Shown here one piece after another: positions 16,495 to 24,845 of a stretch of 64,000 nucleotides of DNA. The notes below the pieces were generated by a model. That model was not told where the DNA came from. It saw only the letters and a program-made list of their open reading frames with translations, and made no database searches. Made by a program: the position numbers and the translations under genes. Source of the DNA: Massilia sp. METH4 (GTDB lineage: Bacteria > Pseudomonadota > Gammaproteobacteria > Burkholderiales > Burkholderiaceae_D); the NCBI RefSeq assembly GCF_037094685.1, contig NZ_CP146614.1, positions 496,001 through 560,000 of the forward strand, read 5' to 3'. Positions within the stretch are counted from its first letter, which is position 1. Every line of letters starts with the position of its first letter.

Positions 16495-18198
16495 CTATCT
16501 GGCCAGCAGGGCCCTGGCCGTCGGGAACGACGGGCGGATATCGTTCGGAATCGCCTTCATGCGGTCCAGTGCGCGGCCGACTTCGGGGCGGATCACCACG
16601 TACTTCGCCATCATGTCCCTGGCGCGGGCATAGTCGCCGGTGGCCTCGATCGTGAGGAATTCACGGTCGAGATCCGTGATGGCTTGCCGGATCTTGCCGA
16701 AGTCCACGGAGAAGGTGCCATCGGCATGGGCCACGAAGCCGCCCTTGTCCAGCAGGTAGTTCACCTGGATCGCCATGCCGCGCGCATGCGAGCTGGACAG
16801 GCCGAAGTGCAGCGTGCGGAAGGCCGAGGCGAGGAACGTGGTGTACAGTTTGCGCTCGGCGGCCTCGCCCTGCCCCAGCGTGTCTTTCAGCTGGCCCTTC
16901 TCCATCATCGTCACCAGGGCATACAGGCCGGTCACATCGGCCTTCGCCTCCTCGATCGTCGAGTAGGTATCCTTCAGGTCCTGGCGCGGCGTGGACTTGC
17001 CGCCCTGCGTGCTGTGCGGCCCCAGGCCGTGCGTGATCTCGTGCGCAAGAATGTGCGTGAAGAAGGAGTTGAAGTCGAGGTCGTTGCGGTCCTGCGGGCG
17101 CAACACCAGCTTCGCGATCGGCGTGAGCGTGGCCTTGAATTTCGCTTCCTGCACGTTCTTCAGCATCACGCGCTTGGAGCCGCGCTGGCTGATGATGCGC
17201 TCGTCGTTCGGCAGGTTGTAGGCGGCCGTCTGCACGCCCATGTTGCCGTCGCCGGCGCCGAATACCTGGTTGACGACGACCATCGGTGCCACCGCCCCAA
17301 CCTTCGGATTGCGGTACTGCGGATCGAGCGGCAGGCTGTCCTCGATCTCCTGCATGTGCTTGGCGAAGAAGTCCAGCTTTGCCGTCTCGGCCTGGTCGCG
17401 GATGCTCACATAGGCTTCGAACGCGGCCTTGTAGCCGAACAGCTCGTCGTTGTACGTTTCGTAGGGGCCGATCGTCACGTCCACCACGGAATCGAGGTCC
17501 ATCCATGCGAAGTCGGACGGCAGGTAGTCGTTGGTGAGGAAGGCTTCGGCGCGCAGCGCGAGGAATTTTTTCAGCGACGCATTGTCGGTGGCGGCCGCCG
17601 CTTCCTTCAGCAGGGCGGACAGCTTGGTGAGCTCCGGCTTGTATTCCTCGGAGTACTTCACGATCTTGAACTTGCCATCCTTGCCGGTGCGGATCGTGGT
17701 GAAGAACCACTGCGCCTGCTGTTTCTCGGCGGCCGGCAGGCTGTTCATCCACTGTTCCAGCGCCGTCTTCGTGGCGCCGGCCGGATAGAAGTTCGCCCCT
17801 TCCGGCTTCTTTGGCGGGATGGCGATGCCGCCCACCTGCGCGGGCAGGAACGAGGCGTTGCCATCCAGGTTCGACCACGGTCCCTTGTTCAGCCAGAAGT
17901 ACTCGGCGCGCGCCTTGCCGAGCGGAGACGTGTCGTTTTTCAGCGCCGCCCACACGGCCTCGTTGTGCACCCAGCGCTGGCGCAGTTGCAGGGTATCGAT
18001 GATCTGCGCCGCCTCGATCAGTTTCGCGATCGCCTTGCGGTCGCCGGCGGACAGCATCGACGTGTCGGCCTTCAGTTCGACGGGCTCGAAGCGCTGCGTC
18101 ATCTTCGTCAATTCGGCCACGCCGGCCGGAGCGGCTGGATCGGCCATCGCCGTCGCCGCCGATACGGCCAGCACCATCGGGAGCAGGAGGTTTTTCAT
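16495..18198 (-). CDS. Exported M49-like (dipeptidyl peptidase III-related) metallopeptidase
   Basis: 567 residues with a signal peptide ending TAMA near residue 19. Zinc motif H386-E-I-T-H390 and, 26 residues on, EEAKAD (E416/E417) recall the M49 family pair HExxGH and EEx(R/K)AE/D. Here the first motif has the ordinary HExxH spacing, as reported for some bacterial M49-like proteins. Members cleave dipeptides or act on polyols and NUDIX-linked substrates; the substrate here cannot be told. The start at 18198 gives a clean signal peptide, while a frame open to 18249 does not. Its 5' side abuts a cluster of palindromic repeats. Confidence 0.75.
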   Translation of the reverse strand: MKNLLLPMVLAVSAATAMADPAAPAGVAELTKMTQRFEPVELKADTSMLSAGDRKAIAKLIEAAQIIDTLQLRQRWVHNEAVWAALKNDTSPLGKARAEYFWLNKGPWSNLDGNASFLPAQVGGIAIPPKKPEGANFYPAGATKTALEQWMNSLPAAEKQQAQWFFTTIRTGKDGKFKIVKYSEEYKPELTKLSALLKEAAAATDNASLKKFLALRAEAFLTNDYLPSDFAWMDLDSVVDVTIGPYETYNDELFGYKAAFEAYVSIRDQAETAKLDFFAKHMQEIEDSLPLDPQYRNPKVGAVAPMVVVNQVFGAGDGNMGVQTAAYNLPNDERIISQRGSKRVMLKNVQEAKFKATLTPIAKLVLRPQDRNDLDFNSFFTHILAHEITHGLGPHSTQGGKSTPRQDLKDTYSTIEEAKADVTGLYALVTMMEKGQLKDTLGQGEAAERKLYTTFLASAFRTLHFGLSSSHARGMAIQVNYLLDKGGFVAHADGTFSVDFGKIRQAITDLDREFLTIEATGDYARARDMMAKYVVIRPEVGRALDRMKAIPNDIRPSFPTARALLAR

Positions 18199-18253
18199 GG
18201 ACTTCGCCTGGTGATAAGAGAAAGGCCATTGTAATCCTGCCCTGCCCACTGTT

Positions 18254-18418
18254 GAGCCCGTGTCTCGCGGTGCCAGGCACCGAGTGACACAGGCTCAACT
18301 GTACGAACCGGTGACAGGCACCGGTTTTCCTGCAACTTTCATTTTGATCGGAGCCTGTCACCGGTTTCTTGCGTACACGGATGACGACGCGACCGCGATA
18401 CTGCCGAGACACGGGCTC
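18254..18418. repeat. Composite nested palindromic repeat (families A and B)
   Basis: A perfect 14-bp inverted pair GAGCCCGTGTCTCG (18254-18267) and its complement (18405-18418) encloses a 43-bp family-B palindrome (18254-18296) and a family-A pair (ACCGGTGACAGGC at 18307-18319 against 18353-18365). The whole fills the space between the M49-like gene start and the SDR gene end. Confidence 0.8.
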
Positions 18419-18423
18419 GGCCG

Positions 18424-19023
18424 TCAGTACACGCGGTAGACCTTGCCGGTTTCGGGCCCGTCCACGCTGCGCTCGTATGCGAGGGCGACGCGCTTGCCGT
18501 CGGCGGATTCGAAGCCGGGGAACAGGTGGCCGTACAGGGGCACCGACTCGGTCAGCACGGTGGGCGCGACGAGGTTGACGCGCACGCCCCGCTTCAGGTC
18601 CAGCGCGGCGCCGGCGACGAAGCCCTCGAGTCCCAGGTTGACGGCCATCGCATTCGCGCCGTGCCGGATCGCGTGGTAGGCGTCGATGCCCGAAGTCAGC
18701 GTGATCGAGCCGCCGTCGTTGAGCGCGTGCTGGGCGGCGAGCGCCACGTGCACCTGCCCCATCAGCTTGCTGTCCAGCCCCACGCGGAACTGCTCCGGCG
18801 TCATGTCGGCGAATGGCCCCAGGTGCAGGCCACCGGCCGCCACCACTACGCCATCGACGGGACCGGTGCGCGCGAACAATGCCTGCACGCTGGCGTACTC
18901 CTCGATGGCCACCGGCTGCTGGCCGCTGGAACGGCCCGCCGTGATGATGTCGTGCCGCTGGCCCAGCCGTTCCACGATTGCCTTGCCGATGGTGCCTGCC
19001 GCACCGATGACGATGATTTTCAT
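18424..19023 (-). CDS. Short-chain dehydrogenase/reductase
   Basis: 199 residues, a compact SDR. The NAD(P)-binding GAAGTIG is at residues 7-13, and VVVAAGG replaces the NNAG motif. The active site reads S (LTSG) then Y (AYHAIRHGANA): the usual YxxxK lysine is replaced in this alignment by arginine or shifted, so catalysis is uncertain. Proteins of this short type are often found next to LysR regulators. It is divergent from the LysR gene at 19120, with 96 bp between starts, which suggests LysR control. The start at 19023 has a GGGAG site. Confidence 0.8.
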   Translation of the reverse strand: MKIIVIGAAGTIGKAIVERLGQRHDIITAGRSSGQQPVAIEEYASVQALFARTGPVDGVVVAAGGLHLGPFADMTPEQFRVGLDSKLMGQVHVALAAQHALNDGGSITLTSGIDAYHAIRHGANAMAVNLGLEGFVAGAALDLKRGVRVNLVAPTVLTESVPLYGHLFPGFESADGKRVALAYERSVDGPETGKVYRVY

Positions 19024-19119
19024 ATCCGCTCCCATTGTTGAATGAGCAGCCAGTATGGTCTCCGTCACCACAGGAATAAATGCGCTAGCATGACGGATAT
19101 TCCAAACCACAGGTTAGCA

Positions 19120-20028
19120 ATGGATAAGCTGCGCAGCATGGAAGTCTTTCTCGCCGCCGTGGACGCCGGCAGTTTCGCCGGTGCGGCGCAGCGCTGCGGC
19201 ATGTCGGCCGTGATGGTCGGCAAACACATTCGTGCGCTCGAGCAGATGCTCGGCGCGGCGCTGCTGGCGCGCACCACGCGCCGCCAGGCGTTGACGGAAA
19301 TCGGCCGCCGCTATGCGGAGCAGTGCCGTGCCATCCTCGCGCAGATCGGCGAAGCGGAATCGGTGGCCGAAGCCATGCGCGCCGCGCCGCGCGGCCTGAT
19401 CAAGGTGACGGCGCCCGTGTCGTTCGGCGCCCAGTGGCTGAGCCCCGCGATCACGGATTACCTGGAACGCCATCCGGACGTGACGGTGGACCTGAGCCTG
19501 AACGACCGCACGGTGGACCTGGTGGAAGAAGGCTTCGATCTGGCCGTGCGGATCGGGCCCCTGCCCGATTCCTCGCTGGTGGCGCGGCCGCTGCGGCCAT
19601 ATGCGATGGCGATCTGCGCCGCGCCGGAGTACCTGGCAAGGCACGGCACGCCGCGTACGCCGGCGGACTTGAAGGAACACCAATGCCTTGAATTCACCGG
19701 CTGGCTGCCGCAGGCAAGGTGGAAATTGAAGGGGGAGGAAGATGGCCGGCTGGTGCGGCCAGGGCGCTTTCGCGCGAACAGCACGGCCGCCTTGCGGATG
19801 GCCGCGCTGTCGGGCTTTGGCATCGTGATGCAGGCGGAACTGATCCTGGCCGACGACATCGCCGCCGGCCGGCTCGTACCGCTGCTGCAGGATTGGCTGC
19901 CCACGCCCCGCCCGATGCACCTCGTGTATTCGCGGGACCGGCGGGCGACGCCGAAGCAGACGACGTTCGTGGATTTCCTGCTGGAGCGCTTCGGCCCCTT
20001 AGACGAGCCCGTACCCAGGAACCGGTGA
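19120..20028 (+). CDS. LysR family transcriptional regulator
   Basis: 302 residues: winged helix-turn-helix at about 1-60 (MDKLRSMEVFLAAVDAGSF, then AQRCGMSAVMVGKHIRALE) and a periplasmic-binding-protein-like effector domain from about 90. It belongs to the large CrgA/DsdC-like group with DLAVRIGPLPDSSLVARPL. Divergent from the SDR gene, its likely target. The start at 19120 matches the usual N-terminus; an upstream in-frame ATG at 19090 is possible. Its last two codons and TGA stop are formed by a family-A repeat (20021-20080), so the C-terminus PVPRNR is partly repeat-encoded. Confidence 0.9.
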   Translation: MDKLRSMEVFLAAVDAGSFAGAAQRCGMSAVMVGKHIRALEQMLGAALLARTTRRQALTEIGRRYAEQCRAILAQIGEAESVAEAMRAAPRGLIKVTAPVSFGAQWLSPAITDYLERHPDVTVDLSLNDRTVDLVEEGFDLAVRIGPLPDSSLVARPLRPYAMAICAAPEYLARHGTPRTPADLKEHQCLEFTGWLPQARWKLKGEEDGRLVRPGRFRANSTAALRMAALSGFGIVMQAELILADDIAAGRLVPLLQDWLPTPRPMHLVYSRDRRATPKQTTFVDFLLERFGPLDEPVPRNR

Positions 20029-20080
20029 CAGGCTCCGATTTTTCGGCAACATTTCCCGAAAACCGGAGCCTGTCACCGGT
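20021..20080. repeat. Dispersed palindromic repeat, family A, paired
   Basis: Perfect 17-bp arms (20021-20037 ACCGGTGACAGGCTCCG, and its complement at 20064-20080) separated by 26 bp. The left arm overlaps the stop codon of the LysR gene. Confidence 0.85.
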
Positions 20081-20087
20081 GTTGGAA

Positions 20088-20723
20088 TCAGGCCACTTCC
20101 GTGACGAACTGCTCGCGCGGCCTGCGGACTTTCGGAAGGTCCTTCAGCCAGTCGCCTTCATCGGCGCGGTAGCCCAGCGGCAGCAGCGCCACGCTCTTCA
20201 AGCCGCGCGCGCGCAGGCCGAGGATGTCGTCGACGGCGGCCGGGTCGAAGCCTTCCATCGGCACGCTGTCCACTTCCTCGAACGCGGCCGCGATCAGCGC
20301 CGCGCCCAGGCCAAGGAAGGCCTGCCGCGCCGTGTGGCTGAAGTTCACTTCCGCGCCGCGCTGCGGGTAGGTGGACAGCAGCATCTGGCGATAGTTTTCC
20401 CACCCTTCGTTCTTGAAGCCGCGGATGTCGTTGGTCAGGTCGAACATGTGGTTGATGCGCTCGGCCGTGTAGTCGTCCCAGGCGGCAAACACCAGCAGGT
20501 GCGAACCGTCGACGACCTGCTGCTGGTTCCACGCCACTTCGGCGATGCGCTTCTTGATGTCCTGGTTCGTCACCAGCAGGATCTCATACGGCTGCAAGCC
20601 GCTCGACGTGGGCGCCAGCCGGGCCGCTTCGATGATGCGCTCGACTTTATCGGCCGGCACGGCGCGGCTTGGGTCCATCTTCTTGGTGGCATAGCGCCAG
20701 TGGAGTTTGTCCAGTAATTCCAT
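20088..20723 (-). CDS. Nitroreductase family protein (NfsB-like)
   Basis: 211 residues with the FMN-binding nitroreductase fold: WRYATKKMD at 9-17, ARLAPTSSGLQPYEILLV at about 36-53 for FMN phosphate contact, and a C-terminal LLPLGYRADEGDW with the conserved G(Y/F) loop. Members reduce nitroaromatics, quinones or act as dihydropteridine reductases using NAD(P)H. GAAGGA lies 8 nt before the ATG at 20723, which is preferred over the ATG five codons upstream. Divergent from a LysR gene with an inverted repeat between them, so regulation by that LysR is likely. Confidence 0.88.
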   Translation of the reverse strand: MELLDKLHWRYATKKMDPSRAVPADKVERIIEAARLAPTSSGLQPYEILLVTNQDIKKRIAEVAWNQQQVVDGSHLLVFAAWDDYTAERINHMFDLTNDIRGFKNEGWENYRQMLLSTYPQRGAEVNFSHTARQAFLGLGAALIAAAFEEVDSVPMEGFDPAAVDDILGLRARGLKSVALLPLGYRADEGDWLKDLPKVRRPREQFVTEVA

Positions 20724-20762
20724 GGTGGATTCCTTCATGAGTGAATGAGTTGATTGTATTTA

Positions 20763-20779
20763 TATCCGCGAGGCGGATA
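20763..20779. promoter_or_regulatory. Putative LysR operator
   Basis: Inverted repeat TATCCGC-GAG-GCGGATA in the 97-bp space between the nitroreductase and LysR starts. It has the position and dyad form expected of a LysR binding site, though not the classical T-N11-A spacing. Confidence 0.45.
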
Positions 20780-20820
20780 AACTCGGGCAATAGCAAAGTA
20801 TTTGTTCTTGAGAGGATAAA

Positions 20821-21735
20821 ATGGCCCGCCGTTTCGATCACCTGGCCGATGTGGAGGCCCTGCTTTGCGTCGTCGAGCAAGGTTCGCTGACCAATGCCGC
20901 CGTGGTATTGGCAACGACACCTTCCGTGCTGAGCCGCGCCATCGCCCGCCTGGAAGCGCGGCTGGGCACGCAACTGCTGCGGCGCACGACCCGCAGCCAG
21001 AGCCTCACGGATGCAGGTCGGCTTTACGTGGACGAGGCGCGCCAGGCCTTCGCCCTGGTGGAAAAAGCCGAGCAGGCGATTTGCGGCAGCACGCCGCGTG
21101 CCGAACTGACGGGCCGCGTGCGCCTTTCCGTTCCCACCAGCTATGGCCACTGCCGCCTGCCGCCCATGCTGGCCGAATTTGCCCGCCGCCACCCGCAGGT
21201 GCAGGTCGAACTGAACATCACCAACCGCAACGTGGACATGGCGGCCGAGGGATACGACCTGGCGATCCGCTCCGGGCCGCTGCCCGACAGCAGCCTGGTC
21301 GCCCGCACGCTCGAGGATGGCCCGATGATCCTCGTGGCCTCGCCCGACTATGTGCGCAAGGCGGGGCCGCTGGAAACGTTCGACGACTTGCAGCGCCAGC
21401 GCTGCATCGCCTTCGTTCGCCCGAGCACGGGCCGCGTGATTCCCTGGCTGCTGCGGGTCGACGGCAAGGACGTCGACTGGCAACCCGCCGCGCCCGCCAT
21501 CACCGTGTCGGACGATGTGATGGGCGTCGTTTCGCTCGCCGCGCAGGGCCTCGGCATCGGGATCTGCGCGGAGCTGATGGCCGCCCGGGAACTCGAGGCC
21601 GGCCGCCTGGTGCAGGTGCTGCCGGCCCTGGCCGGGCGCAAGCGCGCCTTTTCGCTCGTCTACGCGCCGCACCGCGGGCTCTCGCCGCCGGCGCGCGCGC
21701 TGATCGACCTGCTGGTCGACCGGAGCGCAACGTAG
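20821..21735 (+). CDS. LysR family transcriptional regulator
   Basis: 304 residues. The HTH is at about 1-60 (LLCVVEQGSLTNAAVVLATTPSVLSRAIARLE), followed by the effector-binding domain with YDLAIRSGPLPDSSLVARTL, placing it in the same subgroup as the LysR at 19120. Divergent from the nitroreductase gene, its probable target. Convergent with the NodT gene, 21 bp between stops. A GAGAGGA-like site lies before the ATG. Confidence 0.9.
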   Translation: MARRFDHLADVEALLCVVEQGSLTNAAVVLATTPSVLSRAIARLEARLGTQLLRRTTRSQSLTDAGRLYVDEARQAFALVEKAEQAICGSTPRAELTGRVRLSVPTSYGHCRLPPMLAEFARRHPQVQVELNITNRNVDMAAEGYDLAIRSGPLPDSSLVARTLEDGPMILVASPDYVRKAGPLETFDDLQRQRCIAFVRPSTGRVIPWLLRVDGKDVDWQPAAPAITVSDDVMGVVSLAAQGLGIGICAELMAARELEAGRLVQVLPALAGRKRAFSLVYAPHRGLSPPARALIDLLVDRSAT

Positions 21736-21756
21736 CGTCACTGCGCGCCTGCCCCC

Positions 21757-23208
21757 TTACTTCGGCGCCTGCGCCAGGTCCGCCAGCTTGCCTTCGGGCT
21801 GCCAGCCCGCACCCAGCGCCCGCGCCACCGAAACCGCGGCCAGCAAGCGTTGCGTGTCGATCTGCGCGGCGGCGCGGTCGGCGGCCAGCGCGCTGCGCTG
21901 CGCATCCGTCACGTCCAGGTAAGTCGACAGGCCGCGCTCGTAGCGGGCGCGCGCCACCTGGTAGGCGCGCGCCGCCGCTTCGCGCGACACTGCCTGGGCC
22001 TTGCCCTGCTGCTGCCGCTGCTGCACATCGGACAGCGCGTCTTCCACCTCGCGCAGGGCCGTCAACAGCTTGTTCTGGTGGTTGGCCACGGCCTCGTCAT
22101 AGCGGGCCTGCGCCAGCGCCAGGTTGGCCTTGTTGCGGCCGCCGTCCAGGACCGGCAGCGACAGCGCCAGCGGGCCGAAGCTGAACGTGCGCGATCCGCC
22201 CTTCGCGAGCTCGGACAAGCTCTCGGAAGCGAAACCGAAGTTGCCGGTCAGGCTCAGCGACGGGTACAGCGCGCCTTCGGCCACGCCGATATTGGCGTTG
22301 GCCGCCTTCAGGCTCGCCACGCTCTCGGCCAGGTCGGGCCGCTGCGCCAGCAGGCTCGCCGGCAGGCCGACGGGAATCGCCGGCGGCGGCGGCAGCTTTG
22401 CGTCCGCCGCCGACAGCACGGCCGACGACGGCGAAGCGCCCAGCAGCACGGCCAGGCCGTGTTCCAGTGTGTTGCGCTCGCGCTGCGCCTCTTCCAGGTC
22501 GGCTTCCGCGTTGGCCCGTTCGATCTTGGCGCGCGAGGTATCGAGCTCGTTGGACAGGCCGGCGTCGAAACGCGCGTTGACCAGTTCCTCGGTTTCGCGG
22601 CGCGTGTCCAGCGCGCCGCGCAGGATGGCGATTTCCGCGTCCAGGCCGCGCAATTGCCAATACGTGGTAGCCACCTGCGAGGTGAGCAGCAGCATCACGC
22701 CGTCGCGGTCGGCCTGCGCGGCCAGTGCCTGCGCGTCGGCCGCTTCCACGGCGCGCCGCACGCGGCCGAGCAGGTCCAGCTCGTACGAGAACGTGGAGCC
22801 GATCGAATAATTGTTGCCGTCGATGGCGCGGCGGCCCAGCGCGATGCCCTGCGACGTGTTGGCGGACGTGCGCGAGTTCGACACACCGGCATTCACGTTC
22901 AGCTGTGGCCTTTCGCTGGCGCGGGTCACGCCCAGCTGCGCCTCGGCCTGCAGCAGCCGCTGCGCGGCCGCCTTCACGGTCGGGCTGTCGGCCAGCGCCT
23001 GCCCTTCCAGCCGGTTCAAGGTCTCGTCGCCGAACACGCTCCACCATTGCCGCGGCAGGCGCGCGGCACTGTCCGCGCCCGGCTGGGCGTGCCGGAAGGC
23101 CGCGTCGGCCACGTTGGCCGGCGCCTTGAAGTCGGAACCGACGGTGGCGCAGCCGGAGAGGAACAGCACGGCGGATGCGACCGCCACGGTAATGCTTTGC
23201 TTGATCAT
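21757..23208 (-). CDS. NodT/OprM family efflux outer-membrane lipoprotein
   Basis: 483 residues. Lipobox LFLSGC with Cys20 gives a lipid-anchored mature protein. Two outer membrane efflux protein (OEP) repeats follow, each with the long helical barrel pattern (LLQAEAQLGVTRASERPQL; ALREVEDALSDVQQRQQQG), and the NodT subfamily feature PAALLAQRPDL is present as LLAQRPDLAES. It forms the trimeric outer-membrane channel for the EmrA/EmrB pair encoded just upstream on the same strand (16 nt gap). The start at 23208 has an AAAGGT site. Confidence 0.93.
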   Translation of the reverse strand: MIKQSITVAVASAVLFLSGCATVGSDFKAPANVADAAFRHAQPGADSAARLPRQWWSVFGDETLNRLEGQALADSPTVKAAAQRLLQAEAQLGVTRASERPQLNVNAGVSNSRTSANTSQGIALGRRAIDGNNYSIGSTFSYELDLLGRVRRAVEAADAQALAAQADRDGVMLLLTSQVATTYWQLRGLDAEIAILRGALDTRRETEELVNARFDAGLSNELDTSRAKIERANAEADLEEAQRERNTLEHGLAVLLGASPSSAVLSAADAKLPPPPAIPVGLPASLLAQRPDLAESVASLKAANANIGVAEGALYPSLSLTGNFGFASESLSELAKGGSRTFSFGPLALSLPVLDGGRNKANLALAQARYDEAVANHQNKLLTALREVEDALSDVQQRQQQGKAQAVSREAAARAYQVARARYERGLSTYLDVTDAQRSALAADRAAAQIDTQRLLAAVSVARALGAGWQPEGKLADLAQAPK

Positions 23209-23224
23209 GGTCTTACCTTTGTTT

Positions 23225-24832
23225 TCAATGACCGCCGCCACCGGCGCCGGAAGGCGATTTCACTTTATCCGACAGCCACAGGATGGCGATGCAGGAGAGC
23301 AGGATGGCGCCGACGATGAAGAAACCGTCGTTGTAGGCCATCACATAGGCTTCGCGCCGCACGATGCCGTCGACGGCCTTCAAGGCCTTGTCGGCCGCGT
23401 TGGCCGGGTCGAAGCCCTGGGCGATGAACGCCTGCGTCATCTGGTCCAGCCGCTGCTGCGTGGCCAGCGAGAAGCTGGTGATCGATTCGCCCAGGCGCGC
23501 CGAATGGAAGTGCTCGCGCGTCGACAGCGCGGTGGCCAGCAGCGCGATGCCGATCGAGCCGCCCAGGTTGCGCGTCATGTTGAACAGGCTCGATGCCGAC
23601 GGCATGTCCTTCGGCGCGATGCCGTTCATGGCGAAATTCGACAGCGTGAGCATGACGAACGGCTGGCCCAGCGCGCGAATGATCTGCGACAGCATCAGCT
23701 GGTCGTAGCCCGTGGTGGCGTCCATGTACGCATTCATCAGACACGAGCCGCCGAACAGCAGCAGGCCGAACGAGCACAGGATGCGGTTGTCGATCTTGCT
23801 CGACAGCTTGGCCACGAAGGGCATGATGAACAGCTGCGGCAAGCCCACCCACATGATCACTTCGCCGATCTGCATCGGCGAGTAACCGGCAATCTGGCCC
23901 AGGTACAGCGGCAGCAGGAACGAGGAACCGTACAGGCCCATGCCCATTACCGCGGACAGGGCAGTGGCGACCAGGAAGTTGCGTTGGCCATACAGCCCGA
24001 GGTTGACGAAGGGCTGCTCGCGCATCGCGCTCGTGACGACCCAGCCCAGCAGGCCCACCAGCGCCAGTGCGGCGAAGGTGACGATGAAGGCGGAATCGAA
24101 CCAGTCCTTGCTGTTGCCTTCCTCGAGGAAGATCGTCAGGCAGCCCAGGCCCACGGCCATGAAGGCGATACCGAGCCAGTCGGCATTCCACAGCTTGTCG
24201 AGCTGCCATTTTTCCTTGTCCAGGCCATAGGCGATGCCGCCCATCAGCAGCACGCCGGGTACCCAGTTGATGTAGAAGATCGACGGCCAGCCGTACAGCT
24301 CGGACAGGTAGCCGCCCAGCGTGGGGCCCATGGCCGGCGCCAGCGTGGCGGTCAGGCCAAACAGGGCCATGCCCGCGGCGCGCTTGGCTGGCGGCAGCTT
24401 GGTCATCACCAGCGTCATCGCCATCGGGATCAGCGCGCCCCCCGTGAAGCCTTGCGCCATGCGGAAGGCGATCATGCTCTCCAGGTTCCAGGCGAAGCCG
24501 CACAGCGTGGAGAACACGAGGAACAGGCCGGTGGTACCCATCATGTAGCCGCGCAGCGAGAACACGCGCGTCAGCAGGGCCGTGAGCGGGATCACGATGA
24601 TCTCGGCCACCAGGTAGGCGGTGGAGATCCACGAACCCTCTTCCTGCGTGGCCGATAGCGAGCCGAGGATATCCTTCAGCGAGGAGTTGGTGATCTGGAT
24701 ATCCAGCACCGCCATGAACGCGCCCAGCATGCCGGCGGCCACGGCGATCCAGGTGCGGCCCGAGACAGCACCCGCCGCCTGGCCCATGGCTGGCGCGCCC
24801 GCGGGATTGCCGGTCATAGTCTGCGTGCTCAT
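23225..24832 (-). CDS. DHA2 family MFS drug exporter (EmrB/QacA type)
   Basis: 535 residues with 14 predicted transmembrane helices, the DHA2 family size. Signatures include motif D1-like AVLDIQITNSSL in helix 1, GSWISTAYLVAEII, and motif C-like LAPAMGPTLGGYL in helix 5. It exports hydrophobic drugs or fatty-acid-like compounds with the EmrA adaptor and the NodT channel. It is the middle gene of an emrA-emrB-nodT operon, 13 nt after emrA. The start at 24832 lacks a strong ribosome site, so translational coupling to emrA is likely. Confidence 0.92.
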   Translation of the reverse strand: MSTQTMTGNPAGAPAMGQAAGAVSGRTWIAVAAGMLGAFMAVLDIQITNSSLKDILGSLSATQEEGSWISTAYLVAEIIVIPLTALLTRVFSLRGYMMGTTGLFLVFSTLCGFAWNLESMIAFRMAQGFTGGALIPMAMTLVMTKLPPAKRAAGMALFGLTATLAPAMGPTLGGYLSELYGWPSIFYINWVPGVLLMGGIAYGLDKEKWQLDKLWNADWLGIAFMAVGLGCLTIFLEEGNSKDWFDSAFIVTFAALALVGLLGWVVTSAMREQPFVNLGLYGQRNFLVATALSAVMGMGLYGSSFLLPLYLGQIAGYSPMQIGEVIMWVGLPQLFIMPFVAKLSSKIDNRILCSFGLLLFGGSCLMNAYMDATTGYDQLMLSQIIRALGQPFVMLTLSNFAMNGIAPKDMPSASSLFNMTRNLGGSIGIALLATALSTREHFHSARLGESITSFSLATQQRLDQMTQAFIAQGFDPANAADKALKAVDGIVRREAYVMAYNDGFFIVGAILLSCIAILWLSDKVKSPSGAGGGGH

Positions 24833-24845
24833 ACGTTCACCGCGA

